A stretch of 64,000 nucleotides of DNA from Antedon bifida (lineage: Eukaryota > Echinodermata > Crinoidea > Comatulida > Antedonidae), in assembly GCA_963402885.1 (NCBI GenBank), contig OY727097.1, forward strand, positions 22,878,001 to 22,942,000, read 5' to 3'. Shown in pieces: positions 63,044 to 64,000 of this stretch. The notes under the pieces are model-generated. The model saw only the letters and a list, made by a program, of their open reading frames with translations, made no database searches and had not been told where the DNA came from. The translations under genes were made by a program, and so were the position numbers. Every line of letters starts with the position of its first letter. The first letter of the stretch is position 1.

Positions 63044-63094
<51 letters not shown>
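59449..63094 (+). mobile_element. CR1/L2-like LINE, broken (U4)
   Basis: Carries the U3-type variants, including the extra endonuclease shift near 59721. (ATT)n at 63048-63094. Confidence 0.88.
61692..62098. mobile_element. MITE inside the LINE (U4)
   Basis: Identical in layout to the U3 copy, with the same one-base-longer variant. Confidence 0.82.
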
Positions 63095-63096
<2 letters not shown>

Positions 63097-63362
63097 TGAA
63101 AATCTCATCAATTATTTATGATATTATGATAATTATTATTTTTTTATCAACTTGTTTTTTTTTTTGCATGTTCTATACGAAATTAAATTAAATTTTTTCT
63201 TTAAATTATTTTCTTCAGACCTACGCAGCTGTTCTGTTTGTCTCGATTCAAACCTTAGTTCATGATTTTATGAGCGAAACGTCTATTATGTAGATCATAT
63301 AATCACACAGCTGGCTTTCAATTCAAAGTATGAATGCTGCCTCCTCAGTACATGCAATCTGT

Positions 63363-63514
63363 CTTGAGAATCCTCTTCATCCAACACAGCAAAATAAAAT
63401 CTCATCATCATTACATTTTTGTTTTCATGAACGTGAAGTCATGACAGACTTGCTATCCACTCTCTGACAGAAGTCTACAGAATAAAAACTTGCTGAATCC
63501 TAGTCGTCGTCGTA
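63363..63514 (-). pseudogene. Decayed paralogue of the small gene (right edge of U4)
   Basis: Same relic as at the U3 edge. Confidence 0.6.
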
Positions 63515-64000
63515 AGTATACTAATAATAATACATGGGATAACAAAAGTTATATTTCATTTCGTTTTATTTACTTTTATTTCAAACTACCAGCATGGCTA
63601 TGCTAATAATCAAAGTCAATATTATCTTTTCCAAGCTCGATGTATCGAAGAGTAGGCCTAATTTAAGGTTAACAGCAAATTAAGTTAAGTCAAGTCAAAT
63701 TGTTTTGGTTTGAATTTTTTTTATTTTTTTTTAAATTTTTATTACGAAGAACTGCAATTACACGTAAGATCCACTCGGAACTTTCCTTCTGTTGGTTCCG
63801 GCTCAACATCTTGATTCATGTTTTCAGCTGAAAGACGTCATTAACTTCATTATATTAAGGCTATCAATGCCTACGCTACGTGTAATCCTGATTGCTTGGT
63901 TTGCATCTTTAGTGTGCTCTGTGCTTTATAGATTACTGCCTCGGTACGTATAAGAAATGTGTCATAATTTTTTTGAAAAGTCTTGAGAATCTTCTATCAA
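63511..64000. repeat. Start of segmental unit U5 (cut by window end)
   Basis: After the CGTAAGTA junction the sequence follows the other units, with the 3'-tail array beginning at 63696, until the window ends. The array therefore continues beyond the window. Confidence 0.9.

Larger units (their letters stand above)
53856..63510. repeat. Segmental tandem unit U4 (short form)
   Basis: About 9.66 kb, without block B, joined at 57132-57151 exactly as in U2. Its small-gene block shares private variants with U2, and its LINE block shares private variants with U3. Confidence 0.92.

Overview
The window reads as nuclear DNA of an invertebrate deuterostome, most likely an echinoderm. Signs are a spliced ZBBX gene with GT/AG introns, an intron-bearing tRNA-Ile(TAT), a single-exon rhodopsin-class GPCR, many tRNA-derived SINEs and MITEs, and abundant 'aggcctag' motifs. 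The phylum is an inference; no species-specific marker is visible.

Bases 1-11.5 kb hold one conserved host gene on the minus strand: a complete ZBBX orthologue (zinc finger B-box domain protein, a motile-cilium-associated family). Fifteen coding exons have phases that add up to 874 codons. Its introns and 3' flank carry SINEs and MITEs. Bases 11.5-16.2 kb are sparse: tRNA-Ile(TAT) at 12649-12755, about six copies of a 106-119 bp tandem repeat at 13391-14090, and a GPCR pseudogene broken by one in-frame stop and by a LINE 3' fragment inserted in TM7.

Bases 16204-64000 are a segmental tandem array: four complete units and the start of a fifth (U1 16204-28054, U2 28055-37708, U3 37709-53855, U4 53856-63510, U5 63511 onward). 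Period lengths are about 11.85, 9.65, 16.15 and 9.66 kb. Each complete unit has, left to right: a four-copy tandem array made from the 3' end of a small gene; that gene itself (three exons, minus strand, 196-197 aa, unrecognised, with an acidic N-terminal half, a basic C-terminal half and a Leu-Phe-Cys-Cys-Phe-Gly-Gly end); optional block B; non-coding block C; a dead CR1/L2-like LINE split by a MITE with a 9-bp target duplication; and a decayed paralogue of the small gene at the unit edge. Block B (about 2.55 kb) is in U1 and U3 only. It holds a tRNA-like repeat, a Kolobok/T2-like transposon, an orphan first exon behind a perfect RFX X-box, and a fold-back element. U3 alone also carries an RTE-like LINE with a 967-codon open frame and an 817-bp hAT-like element.

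Because all four LINE copies share one set of breaks and one MITE insertion, the LINE died before the segment was duplicated. Units alternate long/short by block B and by small-gene variants, yet LINE variants pair U1 with U2 and U3 with U4. This suggests duplication of a two-unit block plus unequal exchange or gene conversion. The small gene is open in every complete unit and has an RFX-like X-box about 120 bp upstream. With ZBBX next door and the X-box of the orphan exon, a ciliary or spermatogenic role is a hypothesis only.
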